64,000 nucleotides of DNA from Chryseobacterium cucumeris (GTDB taxonomy: Bacteria; Bacteroidota; Bacteroidia; Flavobacteriales; Weeksellaceae), in assembly GCF_001593385.1 (NCBI RefSeq), contig NZ_LUVZ01000043.1, positions 363,330 through 427,329 on the forward strand, in the 5' to 3' direction. Positions 1 to 8,993 of this stretch are shown here, piece after piece. Every line of letters starts with the position of its first letter. Position 1 is the first letter of the stretch. Both the position numbers and the translations under genes were made by a program. The notes below the pieces were generated by a model. That model did not search any database. It saw only the letters and a program-made list of their open reading frames with translations, and was not told the origin of the DNA.

Positions 1-498
1 GAGCATAATCTATATATTGGTTCTACCATCGCTCCTGAGCTGCACTATACTTCAAAAGTAGTTCACAAACTGAGATACTGGCAGCTGAAAACCATCTGTA
101 AAATGGAACTTGAATTTCAGTCTTTCAAAAAGTATCTTCCGGTACCACTTGATATTGCTTCACTGATTTTCGTATATAATGAAAAAATAGACATCCGTTT
201 CAGAATGGATGAAAAACGCTTTGATGTAGATGGAGCCTACAACTCCTATTATGAGATTATCAAAAAGCGTCTGGATAAAGCCCATGTGAAAGATTCTTCA
301 GAACGCATCACCGCTCCCGGAAAGATCACCATCGTTTATTTCGGCATGGAAAACCAGAAAGAATACCTTGACTACATTTCCAAACTCCAGAAAAAAGGAG
401 TTTTGCAAAATGACATAGAATTTTTAAGAGTAGAAGACCTTCAAGGAATTACGGGATTACTGGCATTGAGAGTATCATTTACACTTCCGCAGGAATAA
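1..498 (+). CDS. C-terminal part of an unrecognised protein (cut by window edge)
   Basis: The reading frame is open from the first base (frame 1) to a TAA at 498, so this is the last 165 codons of a longer gene. The first in-frame ATG, at 103, is probably internal. The visible part is soluble, mixed alpha/beta in appearance and rich in Lys and Glu, with no membrane segment or catalytic motif I recognise. It ends with a hydrophobic stretch (GLLALRVSF). I cannot name the family. It converges on the minus-strand lipoprotein gene that ends at 525. Confidence 0.75.
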   Translation, partial: EHNLYIGSTIAPELHYTSKVVHKLRYWQLKTICKMELEFQSFKKYLPVPLDIASLIFVYNEKIDIRFRMDEKRFDVDGAYNSYYEIIKKRLDKAHVKDSSERITAPGKITIVYFGMENQKEYLDYISKLQKKGVLQNDIEFLRVEDLQGITGLLALRVSFTLPQE

Positions 499-524
499 AA
501 ATTCCGGAATAGACATCTGACTTA

Positions 525-1043
525 TCAATTTTCTTCAATAGAAATACTGATTTCAAACTCTTGCTTTACTGGATATCTATAGATTTTAGCAGAATACCAG
601 TTATTGAGTTCGTTTGACTGAAATAAACGTTCAATTTCTTTCCTGGAAGCATCATCGGTATAGCTTAGAAAATCAATTTTTTCAATCGTATTTTCTTTTC
701 CTACTGTTACGCGAAGCCTGTTTTCTCCTTTCTCTGCATTCGTCTGCACCTTAAAATTTTCAAATAAAATTTTTCGGAAATTGTTTATTCCTCCTTTAAA
801 AGCAGCCTCAGTAGGTCCAAATCTTTCTATATCATCAATACAATTACCATTTTCTTGCTGACACTTTTCCAATGTTGCCAAAGCCACAGATTTTAATGAA
901 TCAATTGTTTTTCTTTCTTCTGGGGTAGGTGGAAGTATTTTTATATGCTCTAATGTCGATATATAATGAACTAATGAAACCTTCCTTGATCCACAACCCA
1001 AAAGGAAAGATAATAAAATCAGCATCAAAATAGTTTTCTTCAT
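525..1043 (-). CDS. small lipoprotein with a TonB-like C-terminal region
   Basis: 172 aa. The N-terminus has a lipoprotein signal with the lipobox LLGC, so it should be anchored in an envelope membrane. The second half (around residues 90-170: FRKILFENFKV, then a strand-rich segment ending in a hydrophobic/charged tail) resembles the C-terminal fold of TonB-type proteins. That is a weak inference from pattern only. The start is the ATG at 1043; the TTG six bases further out is an unnecessary extension. It is the last gene of a minus-strand run, 27 bp behind the bestrophin-like gene, so probably co-transcribed with it. Confidence 0.7.
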   Translation of the reverse strand: MKKTILMLILLSFLLGCGSRKVSLVHYISTLEHIKILPPTPEERKTIDSLKSVALATLEKCQQENGNCIDDIERFGPTEAAFKGGINNFRKILFENFKVQTNAEKGENRLRVTVGKENTIEKIDFLSYTDDASRKEIERLFQSNELNNWYSAKIYRYPVKQEFEISISIEEN

Positions 1044-1070
1044 CAGCAATCAACCAATTGATGATCTATT

Positions 1071-1994
1071 TTAATCCACAAAATAAGTATCCGGCTTCTT
1101 CAATTCCCCTTGAGGAATTCCTGCCTGCTCAAAAATAGAAAACTCAATCGTGCGGCAGATGCTGTTTAAAGCAAGATCATTTTCCTCTTCACCAAAAGGT
1201 TCTCCAATCTCCTGAATAATAGCGTCAAGAGCAATAAAGGTGTAGCTGATCAATAAAACGATTAAAGGCATCATCCATCCCAAAGTATCTACCAGCCCGA
1301 AAGGAAGCCAGAAACAATATAGATACACGGTACGATGCAGCAAAACACTGTAAGCAAATGGTAATGGAGTATTATAAATTCTCTCACACCCACCGGAAAT
1401 AGTAGAAAACTGGTTCAGCTGATGGTCCATGGAAGTCATGACAATAGTGTCTATATTTCCTTTTTTATTCTGTTCGTTGAGCCAATCTGCAATAAAGCCT
1501 AAAATAATATTGGGAATGAATTTTTTATTCTTCACCAGTTCCAGTTGTTCGGGCGAAAGCAATCTCTCAAGATGCTCTGTCCCGGATTTATCTCTCAACT
1601 GAAAGTTCAGTGACCAGGAAAATGCAGAAATCAGTTTGATCATTCTCTCTTTTTCCTCTTTAGCTTCTGGAGAAGAATCATTTACTAAGAATAAAATCTG
1701 CCTTGTTAATGATCTTGTTTCAATCACAAGTAATCCCCAAAGTTTCCGGCCTTCCCAGAAACGGTCATAGCTTGCAGAGTTACAGAAACCCATAAATATG
1801 GCAAGTGCCAGTCCTATCAATGTAAAAATAGTAGGATTAAGATGCACTTTATAATCAAAGATTCTCCCTTTGAAAAAATAGATCGCCAAAGAAAACAGCG
1901 TGATGATGGAAAGCTGAACAATAATTTTCTTTAATACGGAGCCTCTCCATATAAATAACATTTTCAGCCAATTCGTACGCTGTCTAACGATCAT
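1071..1994 (-). CDS. bestrophin-family anion channel
   Basis: 307 aa. It begins with the family's characteristic RTNW segment and has hydrophobic helices at about residues 25-42 and 55-72, the sequence SYDRFWEGRKLWG that is typical of bestrophin/UPF0187 proteins, and another hydrophobic pair near 225-255. Bacterial bestrophins are pentameric anion channels of the inner membrane. The length fits the bacterial family (about 300 aa). It lies 19 bp downstream of the HD/PycTM-like gene on the same strand and so is probably co-transcribed with it. The physiological ion and the gating signal cannot be read from sequence. Confidence 0.88.
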   Translation of the reverse strand: MIVRQRTNWLKMLFIWRGSVLKKIIVQLSIITLFSLAIYFFKGRIFDYKVHLNPTIFTLIGLALAIFMGFCNSASYDRFWEGRKLWGLLVIETRSLTRQILFLVNDSSPEAKEEKERMIKLISAFSWSLNFQLRDKSGTEHLERLLSPEQLELVKNKKFIPNIILGFIADWLNEQNKKGNIDTIVMTSMDHQLNQFSTISGGCERIYNTPLPFAYSVLLHRTVYLYCFWLPFGLVDTLGWMMPLIVLLISYTFIALDAIIQEIGEPFGEEENDLALNSICRTIEFSIFEQAGIPQGELKKPDTYFVD

Positions 1995-2013
1995 TTGTGT
2001 GGATGTTTATTAA

Positions 2014-3189
2014 TTAAAGACTAAGAAAAGCCGCCCCGAAAGACAAAACGGAAATAATAATTCCTGCCATAAAGATCTTATAGGTAATGGATAAAAGCTT
2101 GTATTTCCTGTTAAGAACTTTCCCCAGGTAATACAGATCTTTCACCATAGAATCATAGATATAATCCCTATCCTTAATGAGGTCTTTCATGGCATTGTTA
2201 TAATCGTCAAACAACATCTGCTGAAAGTTCCCAAAGAACAGCAGGTTTACTTTTCTGTTGGCGATATCCTCAGACGTAAAAGTTGATTTTGTGACATTCG
2301 GTTTTGTGGACAGAATCGCAAATATGATCGTCAATACGCTTGATAACAATAATATGAAACTTGGAAGAATCAGATGTGAATTTTTAGGAGCATCCAGCTT
2401 CGGTACTAATACAGAAAGACAAACTGAAATAATAATGGCATTTACCGATAAAAGAATATTGGCTTTACTGTCTGCAATATCACTTAATCTTGTATGATTG
2501 TTCAGTGTAACTCTGAATAGGGTATCTACACTTCTGTCTGATTTTTCCTTTTCTTTTTTACCTTCCGAAACCTCCTTTTTATTTTCTTTTTTCTCCTCTT
2601 CTTTTTCCAGCTTCTTCTCGATTTTTTTAATATTTTTCTTTTTCAGCGGTTCCCAGTTTTCTTTAGCATAATCCGTATAAAAAGTATGCTTATTTTTCAG
2701 CATGTCCAGATTTCCGGCATTCCATTCTTCATTGGAAAAACATCTTACATTGGTAAGTTCCCATTCTTTTCTTAAAGCATCGGAAATATCACTGTAATCA
2801 TGCCCTGCAAAATGGCTAAAATCTGCATCCTTTACAATTTTTTCCAGTAAATTCTGAGGTTCGTAATGTATTTTCGTTGCCAGAATCAGTTTTTCAACAT
2901 CTGCAATATAGTTTTCAGGATAGTTTTGCTCGTGTAAAAAGGTTTTCATGACCTCTACACTTCTTTCCTCATGGTTCAGCGCACATTCTATATACCCTGT
3001 ATCATGAAACCATAATGCAACGAGTACCTTCTCCTGATCCTCTTCAGAAACAGGAGTGTTTTTCATGATTTCCTCAGCCTTATTAACTGTATAGGCAGTA
3101 TGGATAAAATTATGATAAAAATATACTGAAGATAACTTATCTTTGAATAAGATTTCAACATAATTTTTAGCTTTTTGTAAAATGCTCAT
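2014..3189 (-). CDS. HD-domain phosphohydrolase fused to a PycTM-like (DUF5706) membrane effector domain
   Basis: 391 aa, two parts. Residues 1-180 are an HD-type domain: H26 and H30 in the first helix pair, H62-D63 in WFHDTGY, H108, and D121 in the KDADF segment give a plausible metal site. A Lys/Glu-rich charged linker covers about 183-220. Residues 222-391 match the Pycsar effector transmembrane module (RLSDIADSKANILLSVNA, then helices near 244-263, 273-294 and 370-390). In Pycsar anti-phage defence, PycTM-type effectors respond to cCMP/cUMP and damage the membrane. No cyclase gene is visible nearby, so a defence role here is inference. First gene of an operon with bestrophin and a lipoprotein. 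Confidence 0.82.
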   Translation of the reverse strand: MSILQKAKNYVEILFKDKLSSVYFYHNFIHTAYTVNKAEEIMKNTPVSEEDQEKVLVALWFHDTGYIECALNHEERSVEVMKTFLHEQNYPENYIADVEKLILATKIHYEPQNLLEKIVKDADFSHFAGHDYSDISDALRKEWELTNVRCFSNEEWNAGNLDMLKNKHTFYTDYAKENWEPLKKKNIKKIEKKLEKEEEKKENKKEVSEGKKEKEKSDRSVDTLFRVTLNNHTRLSDIADSKANILLSVNAIIISVCLSVLVPKLDAPKNSHLILPSFILLLSSVLTIIFAILSTKPNVTKSTFTSEDIANRKVNLLFFGNFQQMLFDDYNNAMKDLIKDRDYIYDSMVKDLYYLGKVLNRKYKLLSITYKIFMAGIIISVLSFGAAFLSL

Positions 3190-3215
3190 CCCTGAAATTT
3201 TGTTAATGTAAATTT

Positions 3216-6200
3216 ATGAATTTATCCTTTAAAACTCATCTAAAAAATACTTCTATTGTTCTTCGAACGGTAATGTCCGCAGGAGTCCTTTATTCCTGTG
3301 CTACCTATAACGTACAAAAGGGCAAAAACTTATTTGAAGTAAAAGATTCCGAAATAAAATCTGAAAATGATTTTAAACTCTTTCTGATTGGAGATGCAGG
3401 AAACTCGGATGAAACTCAGGCACAAAAAACACTTAATTTACTGAAAAGTAAGCTGGATTCTGCCAACAGTAACTCTATGCTGGTCTTTCTGGGCGATAAT
3501 ATCTACCCCAATGGGATGCCTAAAGAAACAGATAAAGATTACGCCACAGCGAAACAAAAACTGGAAAACCAACTCTCCATTACCAAAAATTTTAAAGGAA
3601 AAACTCTTGTGATTCCGGGAAACCATGACTGGTACAGTGGATTGGAAGGATTGAATACCCAGGAAGGGCTGGTTAAAAAATATCTTGATGATAAAAAAGC
3701 ATTCCTTCCTAAAAATGGCTGTCCTATCGATGATATCAACATTTCTAAAGATATCAAACTTATTGCTATTGATTCGGAATGGGTGATCGCCAACTGGGAC
3801 AATTATCCTGGAATCAACAAAAACTGTAATATCAAAACCCGTGAAGATTTTTTCACAGAGTTTAAAGATCTGATCATTAAAAATCAGGGTAAAAAAATCA
3901 TTGTTGCCCTACACCATCCCATCATCAGCAGCGGAACACATGCAGGATTTAACTCTGCAAAATCTCATCTCTTTCCTTTAAAGAGTAAGGTTCCTGTTCC
4001 TGTAGTGGCAAGTGTCATCAATATATTAAGGAGTTCCTCAGGCGCAAGTCCTGAAGATATTAATAATCAACATTATGCAGATCTGGCCAACCGACTAAAA
4101 AGTATTGTTCAGGATAAGGAAAATATTATTTTCGTGTCCGGACATGATCATAACCTGCAATATCACGAAGATGGAAATTTAAGACAGATCATTAGTGGAG
4201 CAGGGTCTAAAACAGATCCTTCTACCATTGTAGAAAAAACAGACTTTTCCTACGGGGGCAGTGGTTTTGCGGTTTTAAATTTCAGAAAAGATGAAAGCAC
4301 AGATGTGGAGTATTTTTCTACTAAAGATGCTCAGCTTCAAAAATTGACTCATATTTCCGTGATTTCCAAACCGGATGTGTTTGTCAATAATTTCCCAAAT
4401 TCTTTTCCTGCAACATTCTCTTCAACTATTTACCCGGTACCGCTTACCGAAAAAAGAAAGTTTTACCGTTGGCTTTGGGGAGATCATTACAGAAGATATT
4501 ATGGAATTCCCATTGAAGCTCCAACAGCTAATCTTTCAGAATTGAACGGAGGATACATTCCTTTCAGAGAAGGTGGAGGAAACCAGTCCAACAGTTTGCG
4601 ATTGAAGTCTGCAGACGGACAGGAATTCGTGATGCGCGGCGTGAAAAAAAGTGCGATCCGTTTCTTAAATAATATGGCTTTCCAGAAAAGTACACTGGGA
4701 GAAGAACTTGCAGATACGTATCCTGAAAAATTCTTACTTGACTTTTATACCACCAATCATCCATTTACACCGTTTACCATTGGGAATATGTCTGAAAAAC
4801 TGGGTATTTTCCACAGTAATCCAAAACTGTACTACATTCCTAAACAACGCGCTTTGGATAGATATAACGAAAATTACGGGGATGAAATGTATATGATTGA
4901 AGAACGTTTTTCTTCAGATCCTAAAACATTGGCTTATCTTGATAATGCAAAAGATATTGTTTCTACCGATGATGTATTAAAAAACCTCAGCAAGAGTAAT
5001 AAATATTCTGTTGACAGAGAATCTTATATCAGAGCAAGGTTATTTGATATGCTTATCGGAGACTGGGACAGACATTCAGACCAATGGAAATGGGCGCAAT
5101 ATGAAGAGGGTGATAAAGTGATTTATAAACCCATTCCAAAAGACAGAGATCAGGCATTCAGTAAATATGATGGAGCAGCCTTTAAAATCATTATGAATGT
5201 TCCTGCTATCCGTCATATGAAAACCTTTACAGAAGACATCAGCAGTGTAAAGTGGCTTGCTATGGAACCTTATCCGATGGATCTTGTATTCTTAAAAGGT
5301 TCAGATCAGAATGAGTGGGAAACCCAGGCAAAATATATTCAGGAACATCTTACGGATGCGGATATCGATGATGCTTTCCATAACCTCCCGAAAGAAGTGC
5401 AGGATGACACCATTGCTGAAATCCAGAGAAAACTGAAAATAAGAAAAACAAAGCTACAAAGCTATGCAGCTCAATACTATGATGTATTGCTGAAAAAAGT
5501 TCCTTTGGCAGGAACGGTAAACCCTGATAAGTTTGTCATCACCAAAAACGGACATTCTGTGATGGTACAGCAATACAAGCTTGGTAAAAATAAAGACCAG
5601 AATGAACTTGTTTTTGAAAAGACGTATAATGATTCGAAAACAAAAGAATTATGGATCTACGGACTTGAAGATGATGATACTTATGTAGTAACAGGAAGCG
5701 GAAGTCCTAAAATGAATATCAGACTGATTGGCGGATATAACCATGATACCTATAATGTTGCGGATGGAAGAAAAGTGAAAATCTATGATTTTAAATCTCA
5801 GAAAAACACTTACAATTCCGGAAATGCAACCAAAAACATTACGGATGATTATGACATCAACAGCTATAATTATAAGCACCCCAAATATAATTCCGTTGCA
5901 GGATATCCAAACCTGGATTACAACCCGGATGATGGTGTCATTGTAGGAGTTTTAGCTAATTATACGGTGAATAATTTTATCCGTGATCCATTTACTCAAA
6001 GACACAGTTTAAAAGCTAATTTTTATACAGCAACTGCAGGATTTAGCCTGACTTACAAAGGGGTATTTAAAAAGGCAATCTCAGGTTGGGATATCAATCT
6101 TGATGCATTTTATACAACTCCGAGGTTCTCTCAAAACTTCTTTGGACTTTCCAATGAAAGCGAGTATGATAAGGAGGATACAGAACGAGAATACAACAGA

Positions 6201-6932
6201 GCCAGAATATCTAAGTTTAACTTCGCTCCCTCTATTTCTCAAAAGAGCTGGATGAACCTCAGCCATCAGTTTCAACTGACTTTTGAAGATAATAAAGTAC
6301 AGAGAAAAGCTGACCGTTTCATCAATCAGTCACCGGATGTCAGACCTGGTGTATTTAACAGCCAGCAGTTTGTGGGAGCCAATTATACCTTTGGCTATAA
6401 AAATGCAGATAATGCAGCCTTCCCTACTCTTGGACTGGAATTTATGCTGAATGCAGACTGGAAAGCAACACTTTCTGATTTTAATAAGAATTTCGTAACC
6501 GTAAAAGGAAAGCTTGCCATTGACCACAGGATTGATAAAAAGGGAACATTTGTGTTCGCTAATTCCAGCAATGTGATGTGGATTAATAATAATAATTTTG
6601 AATTTTATCAGGCTGCAGCTATCGGAGGTAATAATGGAATGAGAGCCTTCAGAAATGAAAGATTCTCAGGAAGATCCTATTTTACCAATAACTCAGAAAT
6701 CCGATGGGATTTTGGACGGGTAAGAAATAATATTGTTCCTGCGAACATGGGAATTCTTATCGGATATGATATTGGCCGTGTATGGAATGACAATGAAAAC
6801 TCTAGAAAATGGCATCAGTCTGCCGGTGCCGGAGTATGGCTGAGTATTGTGGAAATGATGTCTGCGAGGTTGAATTATTTCTATGGCTCAGATGGTGGAA
6901 GAATTTCTGCCGGAGTGGGAATGAAATTTTAA
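3216..6932 (+). CDS. large lipoprotein: metallophosphoesterase, kinase-like middle region and outer-membrane beta-barrel
   Basis: 1238 aa. A signal with a possible lipobox (LYSC, C28) precedes a calcineurin-like phosphoesterase domain with its metal ligands: D60 in IGDAGN, D94/N95 in LGDN, N136-H137-D138 in GNHDW, H233-H234 in HHP, and H310/H312 in GHDH. Residues about 450-680 contain RGVKK (474-478), MIEERF (560-565), GDWDRH (615-620) and KDRDQAF (642-648). These resemble the nucleotide-binding Lys, hinge, catalytic loop and metal-binding Asp of atypical kinases such as CotH/Fam20C/HipA; this is my inference. From about 900 to the end are repeated amphipathic strands finishing in a C-terminal Phe (GVGMKF), typical of a BamA/TamA-like surface-antigen barrel. 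It is divergent from the HD/PycTM-like gene, with 26 bp between the starts. Confidence 0.85.
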   Translation: MNLSFKTHLKNTSIVLRTVMSAGVLYSCATYNVQKGKNLFEVKDSEIKSENDFKLFLIGDAGNSDETQAQKTLNLLKSKLDSANSNSMLVFLGDNIYPNGMPKETDKDYATAKQKLENQLSITKNFKGKTLVIPGNHDWYSGLEGLNTQEGLVKKYLDDKKAFLPKNGCPIDDINISKDIKLIAIDSEWVIANWDNYPGINKNCNIKTREDFFTEFKDLIIKNQGKKIIVALHHPIISSGTHAGFNSAKSHLFPLKSKVPVPVVASVINILRSSSGASPEDINNQHYADLANRLKSIVQDKENIIFVSGHDHNLQYHEDGNLRQIISGAGSKTDPSTIVEKTDFSYGGSGFAVLNFRKDESTDVEYFSTKDAQLQKLTHISVISKPDVFVNNFPNSFPATFSSTIYPVPLTEKRKFYRWLWGDHYRRYYGIPIEAPTANLSELNGGYIPFREGGGNQSNSLRLKSADGQEFVMRGVKKSAIRFLNNMAFQKSTLGEELADTYPEKFLLDFYTTNHPFTPFTIGNMSEKLGIFHSNPKLYYIPKQRALDRYNENYGDEMYMIEERFSSDPKTLAYLDNAKDIVSTDDVLKNLSKSNKYSVDRESYIRARLFDMLIGDWDRHSDQWKWAQYEEGDKVIYKPIPKDRDQAFSKYDGAAFKIIMNVPAIRHMKTFTEDISSVKWLAMEPYPMDLVFLKGSDQNEWETQAKYIQEHLTDADIDDAFHNLPKEVQDDTIAEIQRKLKIRKTKLQSYAAQYYDVLLKKVPLAGTVNPDKFVITKNGHSVMVQQYKLGKNKDQNELVFEKTYNDSKTKELWIYGLEDDDTYVVTGSGSPKMNIRLIGGYNHDTYNVADGRKVKIYDFKSQKNTYNSGNATKNITDDYDINSYNYKHPKYNSVAGYPNLDYNPDDGVIVGVLANYTVNNFIRDPFTQRHSLKANFYTATAGFSLTYKGVFKKAISGWDINLDAFYTTPRFSQNFFGLSNESEYDKEDTEREYNRARISKFNFAPSISQKSWMNLSHQFQLTFEDNKVQRKADRFINQSPDVRPGVFNSQQFVGANYTFGYKNADNAAFPTLGLEFMLNADWKATLSDFNKNFVTVKGKLAIDHRIDKKGTFVFANSSNVMWINNNNFEFYQAAAIGGNNGMRAFRNERFSGRSYFTNNSEIRWDFGRVRNNIVPANMGILIGYDIGRVWNDNENSRKWHQSAGAGVWLSIVEMMSARLNYFYGSDGGRISAGVGMKF

Positions 6933-7109
6933 TCTGATAAATTAAAAAAAACAATTCTCATTTTCGAACAGGTACTGCAATCCAACACTCAACATAAAAC
7001 ACTGTTTAACAACATATTAAACTATTTAAAATAAAAAATTTGAAAAAATTTCAATTTTAATAAAATTTAATAATTCAAATTTTCAACTCACATTTTTTAC
7101 TGATAAAAT

Positions 7110-7139
7110 AAATATGGCCTTTAATTAAAGGCCATATTT
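7110..7139. terminator. perfect 30-bp palindrome, possible bidirectional terminator
   Basis: The two halves (AAATATGGCCTTTAA and its exact reverse complement) leave no loop unless the central AT pairs open. The 3' flank is TTTTC. It lies about 180 bp after the stop of the large lipoprotein gene. It could end that transcript or be a dyad protein-binding site. Confidence 0.5.
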
Positions 7140-7217
7140 TCAGCTATATAAGTCAAAACCAGACATAGTTCAATATGATTATCAATTCCTTAAAAAATAG
7201 ACATTTTAAAAACATTT

Positions 7218-7225
7218 TATATTTG
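7218..7225 (+). promoter_or_regulatory. -7 promoter box TATATTTG
   Basis: Exact match to the Bacteroidota TAnnTTTG box. Transcription should begin near 7231. This rules out the GTG at 7225 and sets the start of the next gene at the ATG at 7246 or 7249. Confidence 0.6.
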
Positions 7226-7245
7226 TGGCAACAAAAAATCAACAA

Positions 7246-7968
7246 ATGATGAAAAAAAAACTATTGTATATGGCTTTATTTGTCATGTTCATTCAGTTAA
7301 ATGCACAGATAGGGATTAAGACACCGACTCCCCAACATACATTGCATGTCAACGGTTCACTGCAGGTGGTTAAAGATCTTAATGTGGGTGGAGATGACAG
7401 AACAAAGGGAAATTCCGGAAACAAAGGTGAAGTTTTAATGTCAAATGGAGCAGGTAATGCACCTGTTTGGAAAACAATTGAGTCAGAAAACTTTCTAAAG
7501 GTGGTTTATGTCGGAAACAAAACAGACATCAGCCCAGCCAGTGGAAGTTATACAGGTACGCATTCTACACCAGTCAATACCCATGAAAGTTATTCACAGA
7601 CCTATGTTTTTAATGTGAGTAATAAGATCGATACGGCTTATTTAACTTATAATTCTACAACAGGGCTTTTCACAGTAGTAAAACCTGGATTTTACAATAT
7701 TGTTCCTTATGCTACTTATGATCTTAATTTAAATCCATCAGGACAAACTGCAGGAACAGCTAACTCATACATACAAAAAGTTTCTCCTGCACTCACAACG
7801 TTAGCAGGCATATCTACGGGCCATGGAGAGCGTACAACGGGATTGAATCATAATCTTTCCTCTATTAACTTTTTCAATGCAGGAGAAACATTCAGAATAC
7901 GCTGCCGTTATACTCAGAACTTCAGATTATCCAGCGGAAATATTCATATCTCTTACCTTACTCCCTAA
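7246..7968 (+). CDS. secreted protein with C1q/TNF-like C-terminal region, function unknown
   Basis: About 240 aa from the double ATG (MMKKK), with a signal peptide ending in LNAQ. The first 60 mature residues (IGIKTPTPQHTLHVNGSL, then VLMSNGAGNAPVWKTI) follow the pattern of Bacteroidota surface or tail-fibre-like proteins. The second half alternates beta strands and aromatic residues and looks like a jelly-roll (C1q/TNF-like) fold; that assignment is inference. The gene has its own promoter box at 7218 and a strong terminator right after it. A longer GTG start at 7225 overlaps the promoter and is rejected. Confidence 0.75.
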   Translation: MMKKKLLYMALFVMFIQLNAQIGIKTPTPQHTLHVNGSLQVVKDLNVGGDDRTKGNSGNKGEVLMSNGAGNAPVWKTIESENFLKVVYVGNKTDISPASGSYTGTHSTPVNTHESYSQTYVFNVSNKIDTAYLTYNSTTGLFTVVKPGFYNIVPYATYDLNLNPSGQTAGTANSYIQKVSPALTTLAGISTGHGERTTGLNHNLSSINFFNAGETFRIRCRYTQNFRLSSGNIHISYLTP

Positions 7969-8012
7969 GGACTACAAACGTCAATCACTTCATTAACATT
8001 TCATATATTTAA

Positions 8013-8040
8013 AAACCCCACAGATTTCTCTGTGGGGTTT
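8013..8040. terminator. bidirectional terminator
   Basis: The 12-bp stem AAACCCCACAGA / TCTGTGGGGTTT has a 4-base loop and T-runs on both sides. It lies between converging genes ending at 7968 and 8064. Confidence 0.9.
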
Positions 8041-8063
8041 GAATTTTTATAGAGGTTTGTTTA

Positions 8064-8936
8064 TTACAAAGAAAAAGTATACACATTTCCACCTTCATCT
8101 TTCCCTTTCTCATCTGCGATCATTAATGTCTTATCATCAAAGAATACAACGGCTTCCTTCTGAGAATTATGATGTAAAGGGATTTTCTGGATTTTTGCAG
8201 TACTGAAATTGTCTGCTGTAAATCCGGTAAGAACGTGAACATTTTTATGGGTAAGCAATACAATCTTATCTTTTGTACTGTTGATGCTGGCAGAGGTAAT
8301 AGCAGCATCGTTATACCCTCCATCAAGTTTTAACCTTCCTATTAACTTTGCTTCAAAATCGCCTTCTTTATTGGGTACCTGGAATACAAGGAAAGTTCCA
8401 TCAAAACCTTTGCTTCTGTTTTTGGTGAATAAGTAAAAATTTCCGTCCATTTCCACAAAACCTTCACAATCGTACAAAAGATTTGATTTTTTGGGAGGAA
8501 ACTCCGTCTGTCCCTGATAATGGAATTTTGTAGTCTGAACAACCTTGGCCGCAATTTGTTTGGTATCTTTCAAATCTGTTTTTAAGATGGCCAGATCCTG
8601 TCGGTTATTGTCATTATTCCCAAAATCTCCGATATAAATATTTCCCTGGGGATCAGATATGATATCTTCCCAGTCTGTATTTTCAGCATTTTCTACCGGT
8701 ATTTTTGCCAGCATATCGCCTTTATCACTTAGCCCGTATATTGCATTTTTATTTCCTCTGTCTTCTATCGCCCAGATTGTTTTCTTGTCCTTTGACAAAG
8801 TAATTCCGGAAACTTCCTTCAACTTCTTGGGTAAGGAAAACTGTACTTTCAATTCGTCTTCCTTAGCAGGAGAATTCTGGGCTTTTGGATTGCAGCTTAA
8901 CAAAAGCAAGGCGGGTAAAATAAGAAAGCGTAACAT
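8064..8936 (-). CDS. lipoprotein with beta-propeller-like repeats, unknown function
   Basis: 290 aa. The lipobox LLSC places the acylated Cys at residue 15. The mature part has repeated strand-turn elements (VSGITLSKDKKTIWAIED, WEDIISDPQGNIYIGDFGNN, DAAITSASINSTKDKIVLL), which suggest a beta-propeller like NHL or SdiA-regulated proteins. The acidic WED..GDFGNN segment could bind a metal. No catalytic motif is clear. It is a single gene; the mazG gene upstream is a separate transcription unit 57 bp away. Confidence 0.72.
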   Translation of the reverse strand: MLRFLILPALLLLSCNPKAQNSPAKEDELKVQFSLPKKLKEVSGITLSKDKKTIWAIEDRGNKNAIYGLSDKGDMLAKIPVENAENTDWEDIISDPQGNIYIGDFGNNDNNRQDLAILKTDLKDTKQIAAKVVQTTKFHYQGQTEFPPKKSNLLYDCEGFVEMDGNFYLFTKNRSKGFDGTFLVFQVPNKEGDFEAKLIGRLKLDGGYNDAAITSASINSTKDKIVLLTHKNVHVLTGFTADNFSTAKIQKIPLHHNSQKEAVVFFDDKTLMIADEKGKDEGGNVYTFSL

Positions 8937-8993
8937 ATTTATATTTTATTTTTTTAACTGAATATAAGAAGCATTAATTGTTCCAATCGGCAA

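Larger units (their letters stand above)
6933..7245. other. AT-rich spacer
   Basis: No gene is visible. It holds a perfect 30-bp palindrome (7110-7139), weak A/T inverted repeats around 7040-7085, and the promoter of the following gene. Confidence 0.6.

Noticed and set aside
2014..3189. complete Pycsar defence system
   Set aside because: Only an effector-like domain is present; no uridylate/cytidylate cyclase is encoded next to it, so a full system is not claimed.
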